Positions 1 to 9,420 are shown, numbered from the stretch's first letter. The stretch: 11,489 nucleotides of DNA from Bacteroidia bacterium (GCA_026391235.1 JAPLDV010000587.1:1-11489); one strand, 5' to 3'. Notes: a model not told the origin generated them from the letters alone. A program made the numbers and translations.

Positions 1-3000
1 TCGGAAGATATTCTGAAAGACGGCCGGAAATCTTTTGAAAACGGTCTGAGTGGTGGCAATACCCTGAACTATGTGGATACTACTGCATGGGGAAGGGTGC
101 CGGTAACTCAATCCTTTGTCAATGCTTTCGATAACGATCCTAACGCCAGGAAGCTTCAGGATGTGGGGTTAGACGGGCTTGGTGATAATGATGAACGATC
201 CTTTTTTGAAAACTATCTGGATTCCCTTCAGCAGGTAGTCAACCCGGCTTCCGATCGATATCAGGAGTTCCTGGATGATCCATCCGGAGATAATTACCAC
301 TATTTCAGGGGAGGAGATTATGATGCTGTGCAGTTGGGCATTCTCGACAGATATAAGAAATTCAACGGACTTGAAGGTAACTCACAAACCGCCGACGCAT
401 CGACCGAATCCTATCCCACGCAATCAACTTCTCTTCCTGATGTTGAGGATATTAACCTTGATAACACGTTAAATGAATCGGAAGCCTATTTTCAGTATAA
501 GGTAAGTATGCGCAAGGAAGATTTTCAGATAGGCCGGAATTTTGTCACGGATGCAATTGTTGGGAAAAACAGTGTGGGAGATCCTGTTACCTGGTACCAG
601 TTTAAGGTTCCGATTTATGAACCCCAGAAAGTTATTGGCAGCATTCAGGATTTTAAATCGATCCGGTTTATAAGGATGTTCGTGAAAGGATTCGGCGAAT
701 CCGTCATCATGCGCTTCGCTACCCTCGAACTGGTAAGAGGCGAATGGAGAAAGTACAATCTCAGTCTGCTCGAAGGCGGCGAACAATTGAGCACGCCCGA
801 GTATACCCGTGGGAAGTTTGAAGTTTCGGCTGTCAGCATCGAGGAAAACGGCAATCGTTACCCGGTGAATTATGTATTGCCTCCTGGTATTGTTCGCACA
901 ACCGACCCGTCGAATCCCCAGATGATTCAAAAGAATGAGCAGGCAATCGAACTTAAGGTCACCGAACTTGAAGATGGCGATGCACGTGCCGCTTACACTA
1001 ATCAACGGATTGATATGCGTCAATATAAACGCCTCCGGATGTTTGTCCATGCTGAGGCTGCAGATGAAGCCAAGCTTAGTGACGGTGACCTCCGCGCTTT
1101 TATTCGAATCGGTTCCGATTATACGCAGAACTATTACGAATATGAAATCCCTCTGAAACTGACTCCGCACCTGCACTATCCTGTAAAATATGATCAGGTA
1201 AGTATAGTTGACCGGACCATCGTTTGGCCGGATGAAAACAGCTTTAATATAGATTTGGGAGTATTTCAGCAGTTGAAGCAGGCACGCAATGATGCCATGA
1301 GAGCGGATGGATCCGATATCAGTCAGGAAACCCATTATATTCAATACGATGGAAAAAACCGGGTTATCCTTGTTGGGAACCCGAACCTGAGTAATGTGCG
1401 TACCATCATGATCGGCATTCGCAACCCGGCACGCGGAAATAACACCGGGGTTGACGATGGCCTTGCAAAAACTGCAATTATCTGGATGAACGAGCTTCGC
1501 CTTACTGATTTTGATGAAGCAGGAGGCTGGGCGGCGAATGCACGGCTTTCCGCAAACCTGGCCGATCTCGGTAACATTTCGCTGGCAGGTAATACCAGTG
1601 TCCCTGGATTTGGCAGCATCGACAAGAAGGTTAATGATCGCAGCCGCGAGAAAATTACACAGTATGATATTTCCTCCAGCCTTCAACTAGGGAAATTATT
1701 TCCGAAAGACGCAGGAGTTCAGCTGCCTATGTATATTGCGATTTCCGAAATGATGCGCAATCCTCTGTATAACCCAATGGATCCTGACATCCCACTGTCG
1801 GCTGCATTGAATAATGCAAAAAGCAAGCAGGAGAAGGATTCAATCCTATATATTTCGCAGGATTATAATCGAAGGAAAAGCCTAAATTTCAATAATATCC
1901 GGGTTGAACCCGGATCTGCTTCCCGCCAAAGGGAACCCAAAATCTGGAGCCTCTCAAACTGGTCAATATCGTATGCTTTCACTGAAGCTTTTGCCCGAAA
2001 TATTAAAACAGAGGCTAATCTTAACAAAAGTTACACCGGTGGGATAAACTATGTTTATTCTGCAAGCAATTTGAAGCCATGGGAACCTTTGAAGAAATCG
2101 TCAAAGTTTGATAAGCCGATATTTAAACTGATCAAAGATTTCAACCTTTATTACCAGCCATCAATGATAAGCTTCCGTACCAATATGGCTCGCAGATATA
2201 GCGAAATGCAGTTACGAAACGTCGCTAATCCGGAAATGAAGATAGCACCAACCTATAACAAGAACTTTAGCTGGAATCGCAGTTTTGATATAAAGTGGGA
2301 TCTTACAAGAAATCTTAAAATTGATTTTTCCAATTCCAATATTGCGCGCATCGACGAGCCCGATGGCGCCATGAGGCGTGGGGACGCAGATTATAAACAA
2401 AAGCGCGATAGTATCTGGAACAATATTGTGGCTTTTGGCCGGCCAACACAATATCACCATTCAATAAATGCCTCCTATTCCATGCCGATCAGTAAATTGC
2501 CTTTATTAAACTGGTTGTCAGCAAATGCCGCTTACCGGGTTGAATATGACTGGGCAGCCGGGCCGATCACAGCCGATACCATCCGGCTGGGTAACACCAT
2601 ACAGAACAATGGTAATTTTCAGTTAAACGGAACAGCATCCCTGCAAAGTCTTTATAATAAGATAGGTTACCTAAAAAAAATTGATGATAAATATAAACGC
2701 AAACAGTCGGCTACGCAGGCCAAACCTACCAAAACAGTTAAATTTGAGGCAGATAAAATTAACCTTAAAGCTAAAACCGGCAAGGTCATCATTCATGATT
2801 TGATGAGTTCAGAGGTTAAAGTAAAATTCTTTGACCAGAATAACCGGGTGGTTGAGGTTGAAACCGAAGTGATCAATGAACGGCGTATTAAGGTGACTTC
2901 CGACAAGGATTTAGATGGCGGTCGTATCGAAGTGGAAGGTACCATTGAATTGAAGGATAATGCGTTGGTTGTTGTCAGTGACAATTTTCTGCGTTTAATT

Positions 3001-4389
3001 ATGGGGATAAAGAATTTGTCACTTAATTTCTCAAGCGATAACGGGACATTCCTGCCGGGATTCATGCCCGAACCTAAACTATTAGGGATGAAGAACCTAA
3101 ACGGAAAAATGGCTCCCGGGTTTGGGTTTGTAATGGGCATGCAGGATGTTGGGTTTAGTGAATTCGCGGCTCAGAATGGTTGGCTTACCACAGATTCTAC
3201 GCTTAATGAATCTTTTACCAATACTTTAAATCAGTCCTGGCGGTTTTCTTCAAACATTGAACCATTCACCGATCTGCGTATTACACTCGACGCTTCCCAT
3301 TCAGCCACCAGCAACCTGGAGCAGTTTCTTGTTTACGGAGATAATGGCAAGTTTACCGCTGAAAACGCAATGTACCGCGGGAACTTTAATATGACAATAC
3401 TTTCATTAGGTACTGCCTTCGAAAAACTAAAAGCAGAAAATGGTTACAAATCGGCAACTTTTGAAAAATTTAAAAACAACCGGGTGATTATTTCAAAACG
3501 TTTGGCGGAACAGCGATTGGGAAAACAGGTTGCCGGTAGCCCGGATTATTCACCGAATACAGAAACCGGGTATGCTGATGGATATGGCCCTACCTCCCTG
3601 GATGTCCTGATCCCGGCATTTATGGCAGCTTATACCAACAAGGATGCCAACAATATAGGCCTTGATGCAATGCCAGGAATCCTCAGCATGATGCCTAACT
3701 GGCGCATTCAATATGGCGGCTTGCAGAAGTCGGAATTTGTAAAGAAATATCTTAAACAGTTTAATCTTAACCATGCCTACCGGAGTACCTATTCAGTGGG
3801 ATCCTATACCACCAACCTGTACTATGATCCCAATGCCGAGGATGGGTTGAACTATGTGCGGGATGCACAGGAAAACTTCCTCCCGATGCGCGAAATCGGT
3901 AGTATCAGTATTTCAGAATCACTTAGCCCGCTGATCGGATTTGATGCCACCATGCAGAATAGTTTGCAGGCCAGGGTTGAGGTGAAAAAAAGCAGAAACC
4001 TCACCTTGAGTCTGAACAATAATCAATTGATGGAAAACCGCTCGGATGAATTGATTTTCGGGACCGGTTACCGGTTCGAAGAAGTACCGATCACCATTAA
4101 AGCCGGGGGAAATCAAAGGAAATTCCAGTCTGATCTGGATCTGCGGTTCGACCTTTCAATTCGTGATAATATCATGATTATGCGTAAATTGGAGGAGGAG
4201 GTCAATATACCAACATCAGGTCAGACCGTTATAACTGCTAAATTTACAGCAAGCTATAGGTTAAGCAGCAAGTTTGAACTGCGGCTATATTATGACCAGG
4301 TGGTTAATAAGCCGATTGTTGTTACCTCATATCCAACGTCTAACACAAAGATTGGCTTTAACCTTAGATTTACGCTATCCAATATGTAA
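1..4389 (+). CDS. sprA: SprA (Sov), type IX secretion outer-membrane channel, 5'-truncated by the window
   Basis: SprA forms the very large outer-membrane beta-barrel through which type IX secretion cargo leaves the cell; in gliding Bacteroidota it is also needed for motility. Frame 1 is open from base 1 to a TAA at 4387-4389, giving 1462 residues. SprA proteins are usually about 2,400 residues, so the signal peptide and N-terminal part lie outside. Family hallmarks are visible: an opening SEDILKDGRKSFENGL; the segment around residues 561-600 with GKLFPKDAGVQLP followed by NPLYNPMDPDIPL; and KIWSLSNWSISYAFTEAF further on. Residues about 890-1000 are charged and Lys-rich (KKIDDKYKRK, then VKVKFF and GGRIEVEG stretches) and probably form a soluble domain inserted between barrel strands. 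The rest is alternating strand-like sequence with aromatic residues, ending in LRFTLSNM. gcvH follows on the same strand. The function is a family assignment; the barrel layout is inferred. Confidence 0.95.
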   Translation, partial: SEDILKDGRKSFENGLSGGNTLNYVDTTAWGRVPVTQSFVNAFDNDPNARKLQDVGLDGLGDNDERSFFENYLDSLQQVVNPASDRYQEFLDDPSGDNYHYFRGGDYDAVQLGILDRYKKFNGLEGNSQTADASTESYPTQSTSLPDVEDINLDNTLNESEAYFQYKVSMRKEDFQIGRNFVTDAIVGKNSVGDPVTWYQFKVPIYEPQKVIGSIQDFKSIRFIRMFVKGFGESVIMRFATLELVRGEWRKYNLSLLEGGEQLSTPEYTRGKFEVSAVSIEENGNRYPVNYVLPPGIVRTTDPSNPQMIQKNEQAIELKVTELEDGDARAAYTNQRIDMRQYKRLRMFVHAEAADEAKLSDGDLRAFIRIGSDYTQNYYEYEIPLKLTPHLHYPVKYDQVSIVDRTIVWPDENSFNIDLGVFQQLKQARNDAMRADGSDISQETHYIQYDGKNRVILVGNPNLSNVRTIMIGIRNPARGNNTGVDDGLAKTAIIWMNELRLTDFDEAGGWAANARLSANLADLGNISLAGNTSVPGFGSIDKKVNDRSREKITQYDISSSLQLGKLFPKDAGVQLPMYIAISEMMRNPLYNPMDPDIPLSAALNNAKSKQEKDSILYISQDYNRRKSLNFNNIRVEPGSASRQREPKIWSLSNWSISYAFTEAFARNIKTEANLNKSYTGGINYVYSASNLKPWEPLKKSSKFDKPIFKLIKDFNLYYQPSMISFRTNMARRYSEMQLRNVANPEMKIAPTYNKNFSWNRSFDIKWDLTRNLKIDFSNSNIARIDEPDGAMRRGDADYKQKRDSIWNNIVAFGRPTQYHHSINASYSMPISKLPLLNWLSANAAYRVEYDWAAGPITADTIRLGNTIQNNGNFQLNGTASLQSLYNKIGYLKKIDDKYKRKQSATQAKPTKTVKFEADKINLKAKTGKVIIHDLMSSEVKVKFFDQNNRVVEVETEVINERRIKVTSDKDLDGGRIEVEGTIELKDNALVVVSDNFLRLIMGIKNLSLNFSSDNGTFLPGFMPEPKLLGMKNLNGKMAPGFGFVMGMQDVGFSEFAAQNGWLTTDSTLNESFTNTLNQSWRFSSNIEPFTDLRITLDASHSATSNLEQFLVYGDNGKFTAENAMYRGNFNMTILSLGTAFEKLKAENGYKSATFEKFKNNRVIISKRLAEQRLGKQVAGSPDYSPNTETGYADGYGPTSLDVLIPAFMAAYTNKDANNIGLDAMPGILSMMPNWRIQYGGLQKSEFVKKYLKQFNLNHAYRSTYSVGSYTTNLYYDPNAEDGLNYVRDAQENFLPMREIGSISISESLSPLIGFDATMQNSLQARVEVKKSRNLTLSLNNNQLMENRSDELIFGTGYRFEEVPITIKAGGNQRKFQSDLDLRFDLSIRDNIMIMRKLEEEVNIPTSGQTVITAKFTASYRLSSKFELRLYYDQVVNKPIVVTSYPTSNTKIGFNLRFTLSNM

Positions 4390-4398
4390 GCTTTTTTT

Positions 4399-4406
4399 TA
4401 CATTTG
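4399..4406 (+). promoter_or_regulatory. Possible -7 promoter element ahead of gcvH
   Basis: TACATTTG matches the Bacteroidota -7 consensus TAnnTTTG exactly and lies in the sprA-gcvH gap, directly after a run of eight T. No convincing -33 TTTG or TTG stands at the usual 19-21 bp upstream, where the sequence is still the end of sprA. If it is used, transcription would begin near 4412 and the palindromic repeat would fall within the gcvH leader. gcvH could equally be read through from sprA. Confidence 0.3.
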
Positions 4407-4448
4407 TGGGGACGCATATATGCGATAGACGCATTTATGCGTCTCTAC
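4406..4448. repeat. Compound palindromic intergenic repeat
   Basis: This 43-bp element fills half of the sprA-gcvH gap. It contains a perfect 8-bp-arm palindrome with a 2-nt centre (AGACGCATTTATGCGTCT, 4427-4444) and a second palindrome, GCATATATGC, at 4413-4422. The outer arms GTGGGGACGCAT (4406-4417) and ATGCGTCTCTAC (4437-4448) pair over 12 positions in RNA if two G-U pairs are allowed. GACGCAT occurs twice directly and once inverted. This resembles REP-like or MITE-like intergenic palindromes. No T-run follows on the plus strand, so a simple intrinsic terminator is unlikely. Confidence 0.7.
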
Positions 4449-4477
4449 TGACAAATCAAACTAAACATAGATTAACC

Positions 4478-4855
4478 ATGAACGTACCTCAGAATTTAAA
4501 GTTTACCAAGGATCATGAATGGATTCGCTTGGAAGGCGATTTTGCATTCGTTGGTGTTACCGATTATGCCCAATCGAACCTTGGTGATATTGTTTTTCTG
4601 GAAATTGAAACAGTTGGTGAAACGCTGGCTCAAGGTGAATCTTTTGGGAATATTGAGGCTGTTAAAGCTGTCGAAGAACTTTATATGCCCGTCTCAGGCG
4701 AAGTGCTCGAAATCAATCCTTCTTTGGAAGCCAGCCCGGAGGTGGTGAATAAAGATCCTTACGGAGAAGGCTGGATGGTAAAGATTAAAGCCACTGATCC
4801 TGCTGAATTTTCGACGTTGCTGGACGCCGCGGCCTACGCGAAACTTATTTCTTAA
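4478..4855 (+). CDS. gcvH: Glycine cleavage system H protein
   Basis: GcvH is the small cytoplasmic carrier whose lipoyl-lysine arm shuttles the aminomethyl group between the P, T and L proteins during glycine breakdown to CO2, NH3 and methylene-tetrahydrofolate. The 125-residue product has the usual family length. It starts MNVPQNLKFTKDHEWI, the typical H-protein opening with the HEW motif. The lipoylation site is K63 in GNIEAVKAVEELYMPVSGEV. NKDPYGEGWMVKI (91-103) is the conserved C-terminal motif. The frame is open upstream to 4274 within sprA, but homologous sequence begins only at the ATG at 4478, so that start is chosen; no Shine-Dalgarno motif precedes it. Residue 66, often Ser in the VKxxS motif, is here within AVEE. 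No other glycine cleavage gene is in the window. Proximity of gcvH to sprA is, as I recall, common in Bacteroidota. Confidence 0.96.
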   Translation: MNVPQNLKFTKDHEWIRLEGDFAFVGVTDYAQSNLGDIVFLEIETVGETLAQGESFGNIEAVKAVEELYMPVSGEVLEINPSLEASPEVVNKDPYGEGWMVKIKATDPAEFSTLLDAAAYAKLIS

Positions 4856-4886
4856 AAGGCACAAGGCTCAAGGCTCAAGGCTCAAG
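4856..4886. repeat. Heptad tandem repeat, left cluster
   Basis: Immediately after the gcvH stop codon the sequence is built of AAGGCAC followed by three copies of AAGGCTC and a partial AAG. The period is exactly 7 bp. The same heptad in reverse complement forms a second cluster at 4962-4995, so the two clusters can pair around the terminator hairpin between them. Confidence 0.85.
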
Positions 4887-4910
4887 TAGGGTAAAAAAGG
4901 ATAAATTTGT

Positions 4911-4943
4911 AAAAAGGCTGAAGTAGCACCCTTCAGCCTTTTA
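4911..4943. terminator. Bidirectional intrinsic terminator between gcvH and infB
   Basis: AAAAGGCTGAAG (4912-4923) and CTTCAGCCTTTT (4931-4942) form a perfect 12-bp stem around the 7-nt loop TAGCACC. On the minus strand the stem leads into five T, then a T/A-rich stretch, as expected for ending the rimP-nusA-infB transcript. On the plus strand it leads into TTTTATCTT, a weaker but plausible tract for gcvH. Its place between two convergent stop codons fits this role well. Confidence 0.88.
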
Positions 4944-4961
4944 TCTTAAACTTAAAACTTA

Positions 4962-4995
4962 CTTGAGCCTTGTGCCTTGTGCCTTGAGCCCTGAG
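4962..4995. repeat. Heptad tandem repeat, right inverted cluster
   Basis: Five consecutive 7-bp units: CTTGAGC, CTTGTGC, CTTGTGC, CTTGAGC and CCTGAGC. These are the reverse complement of the left cluster's AAGGCTC/AAGGCAC units. The cluster ends 2 bp before the infB stop codon. The A/T alternation at the fifth base (GAGC or GTGC) is shared by both clusters but in different order, which points to amplification and shuffling of units, not one simple inverted duplication. Confidence 0.85.
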
Positions 4996-4997
4996 CT

Positions 4998-7900
4998 CTA
5001 CAGCGTCTTCTTAACCTCTCTGCTCGTGTAAGCTTCTATATTATCGCCTACTTCAATATTGTTGTAATTGTCGATATTCAAACCGCATTCCAAGCCTGAG
5101 ACTACCTCTTTTGCATCGTCTTTGAATCGTTTCAGGGAGCCAAGCAATCCATCATATACAACAATACCGTCGCGGATTATCCGAACTTTAGAAGTCCGGT
5201 AAATCTTTCCATCCCGCACGATACAGCCTGCAACGGTGCCCACCTTAGTGATTTTAAAGGCTTCCATAACTTCAAGGGTTCCCGTGATTTCTTCTTTGAT
5301 TTCAGGACTGAGCATTCCTTCCATGGCAGCCCTGAGTTCGTTGATGGCATCATAAATAATGGAATACAACCTGATCTCAATACCCTCCTTTTCAGCCAAC
5401 TTACGGGCATTCAATGAAGGCCGTACCTGGAACCCGATGATGATGGCATTGGAAGCAGTTGCGAGTAAAATATCACTTTCGGAAATCTGCCCAACTGCTT
5501 TATGTATGATGTTAACCTGAATTTCAGGGGTTGAGAGCTTGATAAGAGAATCCGAAAGGGCTTCAATGGAACCATCGACATCACCTTTAACAATAATATT
5601 AAGTTCCTGGAAGTTGCCAATGGCTATACGCCTGCCGATCTCATCAAGGGTAATATGCTTGCGGGTCCGCAATTCCTGCTCGCGCTGAAGCTGTTCCCTT
5701 TTGGTTGCAATATCACGTGCTTCCCGATCTGTAGCCAGTACATGGAATTTGTCACCAGCCTGTGGCGCTCCGTTAAGTCCGAGAATTAATACAGGCTCTG
5801 ACGGCCCTGCAATCGTTATAACTCCACCACGCTCGTTGAACATTGCTTTCACCTTGCCGAAGTAGCTACCGGCCAAGACAATATCACCTACCTTCAGGGT
5901 CCCACCCTGGACAAGAATGGTAGTTACGAATCCACGGCCTTTATCCAGCGAAGATTCTATCACGGTTCCGAGAGCATTCTTCTCTGGATTTGCTTTAAGA
6001 TCAAGCATTTCCGATTCCAGAAGTATTTTTTCCAACAGCTCGGCAACACCCATACCTTTTTTTGCAGAGATCTCTTGCGACTGGTATTTTCCTCCCCAGT
6101 CTTCAACAAGGTAGTTCATCCCCGCCAGTTGTTCCTTAATTTTTTCGGGATTTGCGCCTTCGCGGTCTATTTTATTGATGGCAAATACCATGGGAACGCC
6201 GGCAGCAGCGGCATGGTTGATTGCCTCGATGGTTTGGGGCATTACGGCATCATCGGCAGCGATCACAATTACGGCCATATCGGCTCCCTGAGCACCGCGT
6301 GCCCGCATGGCTGTAAATGCCTCGTGACCCGGTGTGTCGAGGAATGTGATGGTTTTACCATTATCAAGAACAACTTTATAGGCTCCGATATGCTGGGTAA
6401 TTCCCCCGGCTTCACCGGCGATAATATTAGTTTTCCTGATATAGTCGAGCAAGGAGGTTTTTCCATGGTCGACATGCCCCATAACAGTAACCACGGGCGG
6501 CCGCGGCTTTAGGTCGGCCTCTTTATCTAATTCTTGCTCAATGGCTTCCTGTATTTCAACGCTGATGAATTGCACATCAAAGCCAAATTCGTCGGCAACC
6601 ACGGAGATGGTCTCAGCATCGAGCCTTTGATTAATGGATACAAAAAGCCCAAGACTCATGCAGGTGGAGATGATTTCATTCACCTGAACATTCATAAGGC
6701 TGGCAAGTTCATTAGCGGTAACAAACTCGGTAACTTTGATTACATGGCTTTCCTGTTCGTCCCGGTCAGCATCGGCAAGCAAAGACTGGCGGTTCAATTC
6801 ACGTTTCGACTTGCGGTGTTTTGATCCTTTGGATTTACCTTTCGGGGTTATCCTTGATAATGTATCTTTTATCTGGCGCTGAACATCTTCTTCAGAGATC
6901 TCAACTTTTCCGATTTTCTTTCTAACCTTGGTTGGTTTCTTAATCACCTTGGCTGCTTCGCGGTCAGCAGCTGGCCCAACTACAGCCACACGATCCTTGC
7001 GAATACGTTTTCTTTTTTTCTTTTTCAGCGGATCATCGCCTCCAAGATCAACAACAACCTTTTCCCTACGGCGATCACTTTCAGGTGCCAAAGCAATTTT
7101 GCCAACAATGGTAGGCCCCGAAGCCTTTTTAACCACGATCCTGTGGATAGGAGCATCACTCTCTTGTTCTTTTCGCGGACGATCAACCTGACGTGCTGGT
7201 TTCGGATCCTGCTTAAGTACAGTAGTCGGAGCGGGCCTGATTTCTTTCGTTTCCTTAACCGGTTTAGGATGAGGTTTTTCCTTGACGTATTTTTTGGAAG
7301 GCCTTGTTTTCTGATTCAATGAATCAATATCAATCCTTCCGACAACCTTGAAATCTCCTAATAAATCCTTGGCGAGTGTTGTGCGGGTGATGACCTCTTC
7401 TTCAGCGACTTTTCTTGTCTGTGGCTGGGGTGGTTCATCTTGAACGGGCCCGATGATTGGTTCAACAGATTTTGGCCCCGCACCGGTCAGTTCAGAAGGC
7501 TTTGTAACGGGTTCAGGTTCCTGATCAGCCACCACGGATAATGGTTCTTGTGATTCCGGAACCGGTTTATGTTCAGCTTTTTGCCTGGGTTTGTGTTCAG
7601 TCTTTGGTCCATCATCCTTATCCGGCAAAGTCGCCAGTTTTGGTTCGGGCTTGTGCACATCTCCGGGCTCCGGTGTAACTGCCGGCTGTGGTATGGGTTT
7701 TGGCCTGATTTTCGGCTTTGGTTTTTCCAGTTCAACACGGCCAACAATTTTTGGCCCAACCGGTTTGTCAATCGGTACGGATGTAACCTCGGGAGCTTCT
7801 TTCTTTACCCGTTTCTCGTGCCTGGAATCATCCTGATCCAAATCGAATACAGATGAACCTCTACTGTCCTGAATAAGAAGCACTTCTTCCTGCTCGGGCT

Positions 7901-8168
7901 CTTCGTCGACTGGCTGGGTTGTAGTATCTTCAATGGAAATGGTGGTTCGGGATTCATATTTGTGCTCCTCCTTGAATTGCACCGCTTCACGCTTGGCTGC
8001 CAGATCATTCTGATACTCCTTCATCACCATAACCAATGCCTCAGGCGGAATTTTGGCATTCGGATTGTTCTCTATGTCGAATCCTTTTTTATGAAGGAAA
8101 TCCACGATAGTCTGTATACCAACATTACATTCTTTCGCAACCCTGCTTAATCGTTTTACCTCTGACAT
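4998..8168 (-). CDS. infB: Translation initiation factor IF-2
   Basis: IF-2 is the GTPase that brings initiator fMet-tRNA to the 30S subunit and promotes 50S joining. The product has 1056 residues, long for bacteria in general but usual for Bacteroidota, where the N-terminal linker is extended. An IF2_N module opens the protein (residues 1-50, [20 protein letters not shown]). Residues about 85-460 form a charged, Pro/Lys-rich linker; a second IF2_N-like module is at about 476-530. The G domain shows all motifs: GHVDHGKT (564-571), GGITQHIG (588-595), DTPGH (611-615), NKID (665-668) and SAK (701-703). Domain II, IF-2 domain 3 and the C-terminal fMet-tRNA-binding domain follow, ending [16 protein letters not shown]. 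The ATG at 8168 lies 5 bp after the nusA stop, so translational coupling is likely. The stop is TAG. No truncation or frameshift is seen. Confidence 0.97.
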   Translation of the reverse strand: MSEVKRLSRVAKECNVGIQTIVDFLHKKGFDIENNPNAKIPPEALVMVMKEYQNDLAAKREAVQFKEEHKYESRTTISIEDTTTQPVDEEPEQEEVLLIQDSRGSSVFDLDQDDSRHEKRVKKEAPEVTSVPIDKPVGPKIVGRVELEKPKPKIRPKPIPQPAVTPEPGDVHKPEPKLATLPDKDDGPKTEHKPRQKAEHKPVPESQEPLSVVADQEPEPVTKPSELTGAGPKSVEPIIGPVQDEPPQPQTRKVAEEEVITRTTLAKDLLGDFKVVGRIDIDSLNQKTRPSKKYVKEKPHPKPVKETKEIRPAPTTVLKQDPKPARQVDRPRKEQESDAPIHRIVVKKASGPTIVGKIALAPESDRRREKVVVDLGGDDPLKKKKRKRIRKDRVAVVGPAADREAAKVIKKPTKVRKKIGKVEISEEDVQRQIKDTLSRITPKGKSKGSKHRKSKRELNRQSLLADADRDEQESHVIKVTEFVTANELASLMNVQVNEIISTCMSLGLFVSINQRLDAETISVVADEFGFDVQFISVEIQEAIEQELDKEADLKPRPPVVTVMGHVDHGKTSLLDYIRKTNIIAGEAGGITQHIGAYKVVLDNGKTITFLDTPGHEAFTAMRARGAQGADMAVIVIAADDAVMPQTIEAINHAAAAGVPMVFAINKIDREGANPEKIKEQLAGMNYLVEDWGGKYQSQEISAKKGMGVAELLEKILLESEMLDLKANPEKNALGTVIESSLDKGRGFVTTILVQGGTLKVGDIVLAGSYFGKVKAMFNERGGVITIAGPSEPVLILGLNGAPQAGDKFHVLATDREARDIATKREQLQREQELRTRKHITLDEIGRRIAIGNFQELNIIVKGDVDGSIEALSDSLIKLSTPEIQVNIIHKAVGQISESDILLATASNAIIIGFQVRPSLNARKLAEKEGIEIRLYSIIYDAINELRAAMEGMLSPEIKEEITGTLEVMEAFKITKVGTVAGCIVRDGKIYRTSKVRIIRDGIVVYDGLLGSLKRFKDDAKEVVSGLECGLNIDNYNNIEVGDNIEAYTSREVKKTL

Positions 8169-8173
8169 ATTGT

Positions 8174-9409
8174 TTATTCAAATTCTGAACGGAGGATTTT
8201 CATAACCTCCTTAACAGTTTCTTCTTCTAAATCGGTGCGTTTTACCAGTTCCTGAACCGATAAATCCAATACGCTGCGGGCAGTGTCACATCCAACTGCT
8301 TTCAGCTCATCAAGAATCCAGTTTTCAATTTCATCTGCGAATTCCTCGAGATCAATATCCTCTTCAGCACCGGCAACGTCACGGAAAACATCAATTTCAT
8401 ACTCAGTAAGCATACTGGCCAGCTTAATATTCAATCCACCTTTACCGATAGCCAGTGAAACTTCTTCAGGTTTTAAAAAAACTTCAGCCCGATGCTCCTC
8501 TTCGTTCAGCTTTATGGAACTGATTTTTGCGGGACTCAGTGAACGCTGTATAAACAACTGGATATTAGCAGTGTAATTGATCACATCAATATTTTCATTC
8601 CGCAATTCCCTCACAATACCGTGTATCCTGGATCCTTTCATCCCAACGCAGGCACCAACAGGATCGATCCGCTCATCATAGGATTCAACGGCAACCTTAG
8701 CGCGTTCACCAGGGATCCTGACTATCTTTTTAATCGTTATGAGCCCATCAAAAATCTCAGGGACCTCAAGTTCAAATAGTCGCTGAAGAAAAACAGGGGT
8801 TGTCCTCGATAAAATAATGACAGGGCTGTTATTTCGCATATCCACTTTTACCACTACTGCCCGCAAAGTATCACCTTTGCGGAAGAAATCCGAAGGAATC
8901 TGCTCAGATTTGGGTAGAATCAGTTCATTGCCTTCATCATCCAGAATAAGAATTTCACGGTTCCAAACCTGGTAAACTTCTCCTGTGATTATATCGCCGA
9001 TCTTATCCTTGTATTTACTGTAAACATGGTCTTTTTCCAATTCCAGAATGCGGGATGTCAGGTTCTGACGCAGTGAAAGAATTGCACGGCGGCCAAAATC
9101 TTCCAATTTGACTTCGTCTGTCACGTCTTCCCCAACTTCATAATCATCATCAATTTTTTTTGCTTCGGTGAGTGAGATCTGCAGGTTCGCATTATCAATT
9201 TCACCATCGGCAACTACAACACGATTTCTCCAAATTTCAAAGTCTCCTTTGTCAACATTGATGATGACATCAAAATTCTCATCCGTTCCGAATCGTTTGA
9301 TCAGAATACTCCTGAAAACATCCTCGAGAACACTCATCATGGTCGTCCGGTCGATGCTCTTAAGTTCCCTGAATTCCGAAAACGTATCAATGAGGTTTAT
9401 ACTTTCCAT
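8174..9409 (-). CDS. nusA: Transcription termination/antitermination factor NusA
   Basis: NusA binds RNA polymerase and nascent RNA, lengthens pauses, assists hairpin-dependent termination and takes part in rRNA antitermination. At 411 residues it has the length expected without the duplicated acidic repeats of E. coli NusA. Visible order: N-terminal polymerase-binding domain (1 to about 125); S1 domain (about 135-200, from GDIITGEVYQVWNREILIL); KH1 with VGACVGMKGSRI (251-262); KH2 with AIGKGGLNIKLA (320-331); then an acidic linker (EEDIDLEEF) and a helical C-terminal part (about 360-411) resembling a single helix-hairpin-helix unit. The opening MESINLIDTFSEFRELK is typical of Bacteroidota NusA and supports the ATG at 9409. 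It starts 11 bp after rimP and ends 5 bp before infB. Because NusA acts on hairpin terminators, the hairpin in this operon's own leader could be a feedback target; that is inference. Confidence 0.97.
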   Translation of the reverse strand: MESINLIDTFSEFRELKSIDRTTMMSVLEDVFRSILIKRFGTDENFDVIINVDKGDFEIWRNRVVVADGEIDNANLQISLTEAKKIDDDYEVGEDVTDEVKLEDFGRRAILSLRQNLTSRILELEKDHVYSKYKDKIGDIITGEVYQVWNREILILDDEGNELILPKSEQIPSDFFRKGDTLRAVVVKVDMRNNSPVIILSRTTPVFLQRLFELEVPEIFDGLITIKKIVRIPGERAKVAVESYDERIDPVGACVGMKGSRIHGIVRELRNENIDVINYTANIQLFIQRSLSPAKISSIKLNEEEHRAEVFLKPEEVSLAIGKGGLNIKLASMLTEYEIDVFRDVAGAEEDIDLEEFADEIENWILDELKAVGCDTARSVLDLSVQELVKRTDLEEETVKEVMKILRSEFE

Positions 9410-9420
9410 GGCCTAACTGT

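Noticed and set aside
469..1686. A 405-codon minus-strand reading frame opposite sprA
   Set aside because: It lies wholly within the strongly supported sprA reading frame, has no recognisable domain, and its composition is what antisense of a coding frame gives.
4427..4444. The palindrome after sprA as an intrinsic terminator
   Set aside because: The sequence after the stem on the plus strand is CTACTGACAAATC, with no T-run; the T-run at 4392-4399 lies before the stem.
4274..4477. An N-terminal extension of GcvH overlapping sprA
   Set aside because: The extension reads through the sprA 3' end and the palindromic repeat and does not resemble H protein; homologous sequence starts at the ATG at 4478.
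4856..4995. A CRISPR array made of the 7-bp repeats
   Set aside because: The units are only 7 bp, adjoin without spacers, and no cas gene is present.
6075..6512. A 145-codon plus-strand frame opposite infB, along with several shorter ones up to 8150
   Set aside because: They overlap the intact IF-2 G domain and linker, carry no family motifs, and have no promoter-like context.
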